Positions 62,389 to 64,000 of a DNA stretch of 64,000 bases are shown here, piece by piece (positions within the stretch are counted from its first letter, which is position 1; the number at the start of each line of letters is the position of its first letter). Position numbers and translations under genes: made by a program. The stretch comes from Cystobasidium ongulense (taxonomy: Eukaryota > Basidiomycota > Cystobasidiomycetes > Cystobasidiales > Cystobasidiaceae). The stretch covers positions 78,236-142,235 of the forward strand of contig BQUP01000010.1 in NCBI GenBank assembly GCA_022835595.1, read 5' to 3'. Below the pieces are notes generated by a model, which was given only the letters and a program-made list of their open reading frames with translations, had not been told where the DNA came from and made no database searches.

Positions 62389-64000
62389 CTACTCAGCGGA
62401 GCTGTCGGTGTCGCCGGAGGTAGAGGTCCAGTCAGCACCAGAATTTGGAGTAGCCTCGGGGGAGGAGGCGTCCATAGTAGAGGTGACAATCACGGTGGTG
62501 GTGACAGTGCCGGAATCGTCGCTCGAGGTTGTCCAGTCTTGAGTCATCTCTCCATCAGAAGGAGTGACGATCTTTGCTTGACTGTCGCCTGGGGTGAATG
62601 CATCCGAGTAGGAGCTGTCCATGTCTTCAGAACCAGCATCTTCAGAAGGGTCGACTATCTTAGCTTTGCCTTGAGCAGCTGGGTCGAAGAGAGGTCCAGC
62701 AGGGGCAGATTCTGGAGCAGGAGAAGGGGACTCTGAAGCGGGTGTAGAGTAAGTAGAAGCGGGGATGAAGAAGAGCGATACTTTGGGTGCATCACTGGGT
62801 GCGGCTCCGTTGTCAGGGGTTGAAGTAGTGGCCGGAGCGGAAGGGGGCGCGGCGGAGCTGGCTGGTGCATCTGTGGAAGCACTTGAAGAGTCTGTTGCCG
62901 AAGCAGCAGGGTCAGACGACGAAGAGCTTGCTGCAGCACTATCAGATGGAGGAGATGGTAGTCCTGTAGCGGCCGAAAATCCAGACGCTTCGGAAACCGG
63001 TACTTGGTTTGGAGTGACCGGGAATTGTGCGGCCATGACTTGCGGTTCAGACATCCTTACAGCCGCATTCATTGGTTTGGGTTGGGTAGGAGTAGCCGGG
63101 TAAACAGGTGTGAGTTCACCAGTAGTCGCGTTGTAGTTGAAAATTTGGGAGAATCCTTCGGTCTGCTTGCATGGGGCCATTGTCATTGGAGAGGGAGGTA
63201 GAATATCAAAAGTAGCGCAATAGTCGTTACTTTCGAATTTCTTGCTGTCTAGGACTGGAATACGCAGCTGATAAGTTTTGGCAGTATCTTCAGGAGAAGC
63301 CATTGACGCATTTGCCGAGTGAGAGGTTTCAAGCGTTGATTGGTCATCTGTTGGGACGAGGTAAAATTGTGTAGATTGACTTTCAGAAGTGCCGAGCAAG
63401 AAGCCAGATGCATTTGGATCTGGTCCTTTGCTAAACACTAGACCTGCTACGCTCTTGGCTAGCATGGTACCAGCGAGAGTATTGGCTACCTCGACGAAAC
63501 CTGGAATGCCTGATTGGGCTGCTTGACGCTTGTTGTAGTGGTGGTGCCCGTGGTCGTGTTCGTGCAGGTGAATGTGAGCATGTCCATCGTGATAGTGCCT
63601 GTCGTAAGTCATGTCGTCTAACCACACGTCGTGGTCGCGGTGTCGGCGCTTGTCGTTGTGATGACCATGGTGATGGTGATGAGAATCGTGGTCGTGGTAG
63701 TGTTCATCTTCGTGGACGTGCATGTGAACATGCTCATCCTCATGTCTTGCCGAAAGATCGCGCTTGTGCTCGTGTGAATGAATGTGCTCGTGGACATGAA
63801 CATCTTCATGACCGTGGTCGTGATGATGTTCGTCTTCCCAATGGTCATCATCGTGGTGGTGGTGATGTCTTGCGCTTAGCCCGGGATTGATCTTCCCGGG
63901 TAGTGGGGTACGTTTGATACCATTCGTGAAGATCTCAGTTTGAGCTTTGATAGCCTTGTTGTCTGATTTCTGTCCATTCTTCTTCCGATCATCATTCTTG
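62389..64000 (-). CDS. Secreted-type histidine-rich protein with Kex2-like sites (5' end outside window)
   Basis: The reading frame is open from the window edge to a stop at 62389-62391, with at least 530 residues and no intron seen. The N-terminal part is His-rich (HHHHHDDDH, HEDVHVHEHIHSHEHKR, HHHHHGHHNDKR, HDGHAHIHLHEHDHGHHHYNKR), with Lys-Arg pairs at 63910-63915, 63760-63765, 63646-63651 and 63526-63531. These pairs are 38-50 residues apart, as in precursors cut by the Golgi protease Kex2. LSARH occurs twice. A Cys-containing part (NDYCATFDILPPSPMTMAPC, FNYNATTGELTPVY) and a long Ser/Ala/Pro/Asp-rich tail with AKIVDPSED and AKIVTPSDG follow. No GPI-type hydrophobic tail is present. The signal peptide would lie outside. 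His-rich peptides would bind Zn, Cu or Ni; the function is unknown. Confidence 0.7.
   Translation of the reverse strand, partial: KNDDRKKNGQKSDNKAIKAQTEIFTNGIKRTPLPGKINPGLSARHHHHHDDDHWEDEHHHDHGHEDVHVHEHIHSHEHKRDLSARHEDEHVHMHVHEDEHYHDHDSHHHHHGHHNDKRRHRDHDVWLDDMTYDRHYHDGHAHIHLHEHDHGHHHYNKRQAAQSGIPGFVEVANTLAGTMLAKSVAGLVFSKGPDPNASGFLLGTSESQSTQFYLVPTDDQSTLETSHSANASMASPEDTAKTYQLRIPVLDSKKFESNDYCATFDILPPSPMTMAPCKQTEGFSQIFNYNATTGELTPVYPATPTQPKPMNAAVRMSEPQVMAAQFPVTPNQVPVSEASGFSAATGLPSPPSDSAAASSSSSDPAASATDSSSASTDAPASSAAPPSAPATTSTPDNGAAPSDAPKVSLFFIPASTYSTPASESPSPAPESAPAGPLFDPAAQGKAKIVDPSEDAGSEDMDSSYSDAFTPGDSQAKIVTPSDGEMTQDWTTSSDDSGTVTTTVIVTSTMDASSPEATPNSGADWTSTSGDTDSSAE

Noticed and set aside
62655-62939. 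Leu/Pro-rich 94-codon minus-strand frame in the His-rich gene tail
   Set aside because: Frame-shifted shadow of a Ser/Ala/Pro low-complexity coding region.
1-64000. Search for mobile elements, viral relics, tRNA or rRNA genes and CRISPR-like arrays
   Set aside because: No transposase, reverse transcriptase or integrase motifs, no terminal repeats, no tRNA T-loop/A-box pairs and no regularly spaced direct repeats other than the 85-bp minisatellite were seen by eye.

Overview
The window is nuclear DNA from a fungus, most likely a basidiomycete of the yeast-like, compact-genome type. The evidence is dense genes on both strands, many short introns (mostly about 45-110 nt, GT-AG, with CTNAY-like branch points just before the acceptor), and proteins of fungal type: fungal GPI1, PBN1, HGH1, a ROM2-type RhoGEF with a CNH tail, an Rgd2-type F-BAR/DEP/RhoGAP, hybrid histidine kinases and expanded F-box proteins. 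No transposon, viral relic, CRISPR array, rRNA or tRNA was recognised. The species cannot be fixed from the sequence alone.

Layout. 1-4366 (+) is the body of the DNA polymerase delta catalytic subunit (5' end cut by the window edge). It converges on the dynamin-like GTPase VPS1 (4659-7617, -). NTF2 (8188-9093, -) is divergent from chaperonin subunit CCT4 (9279-11680, +). An F-box-like protein (11998-13041, +), an unrecognised protein (13313-14839, +) and GPI1 (15257-17602, +) follow. A very large CtIP/Ctp1/Sae2-type DNA-end-resection factor (17802-22061, -) is divergent from a Rho4-like GTPase (22338-23308, +). PBN1/PIG-X (23895-24948, -) and an unrecognised multi-exon gene (25225-26373, -) come next.

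26.4-28.5 kb is gene-poor and carries an 85-bp tandem repeat. 28516-36605 holds two tandem hybrid histidine kinases (+). HGH1 (37044-38479, -), an unrecognised spliced gene (39191-39970, -) and ADE16/ATIC (40469-42766, +) follow. Two tandem paralogous F-box genes (43568-46490 and 46788-49888, -) are divergent from the F-BAR/DEP/RhoGAP protein (50210-54187, +). Then come the ROM2-type RhoGEF (54803-59985, +) and, directly after it, a separate gene that is a copy of only its CNH tail (60685-61999, +). The window closes with a secreted-type, histidine-rich protein with Kex2-like KR sites (62389-64000, -, 5' end outside).

How the genes relate. Replication and repair (POL3, Ctp1), protein folding (CCT4, HGH1) and GPI-anchor synthesis (GPI1, PBN1) are each represented twice. 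Small-GTPase and cell-wall signalling is over-represented: a Rho GTPase, a RhoGAP-fold protein, a Rho1-type GEF, a stand-alone CNH protein and two phosphorelay kinases. Three local duplications (kinases, F-box genes, CNH tail) lie within about 35 kb. Most gene ends below come from splicing exons by eye, guided by reading frame and family similarity; individual splice sites are inference.
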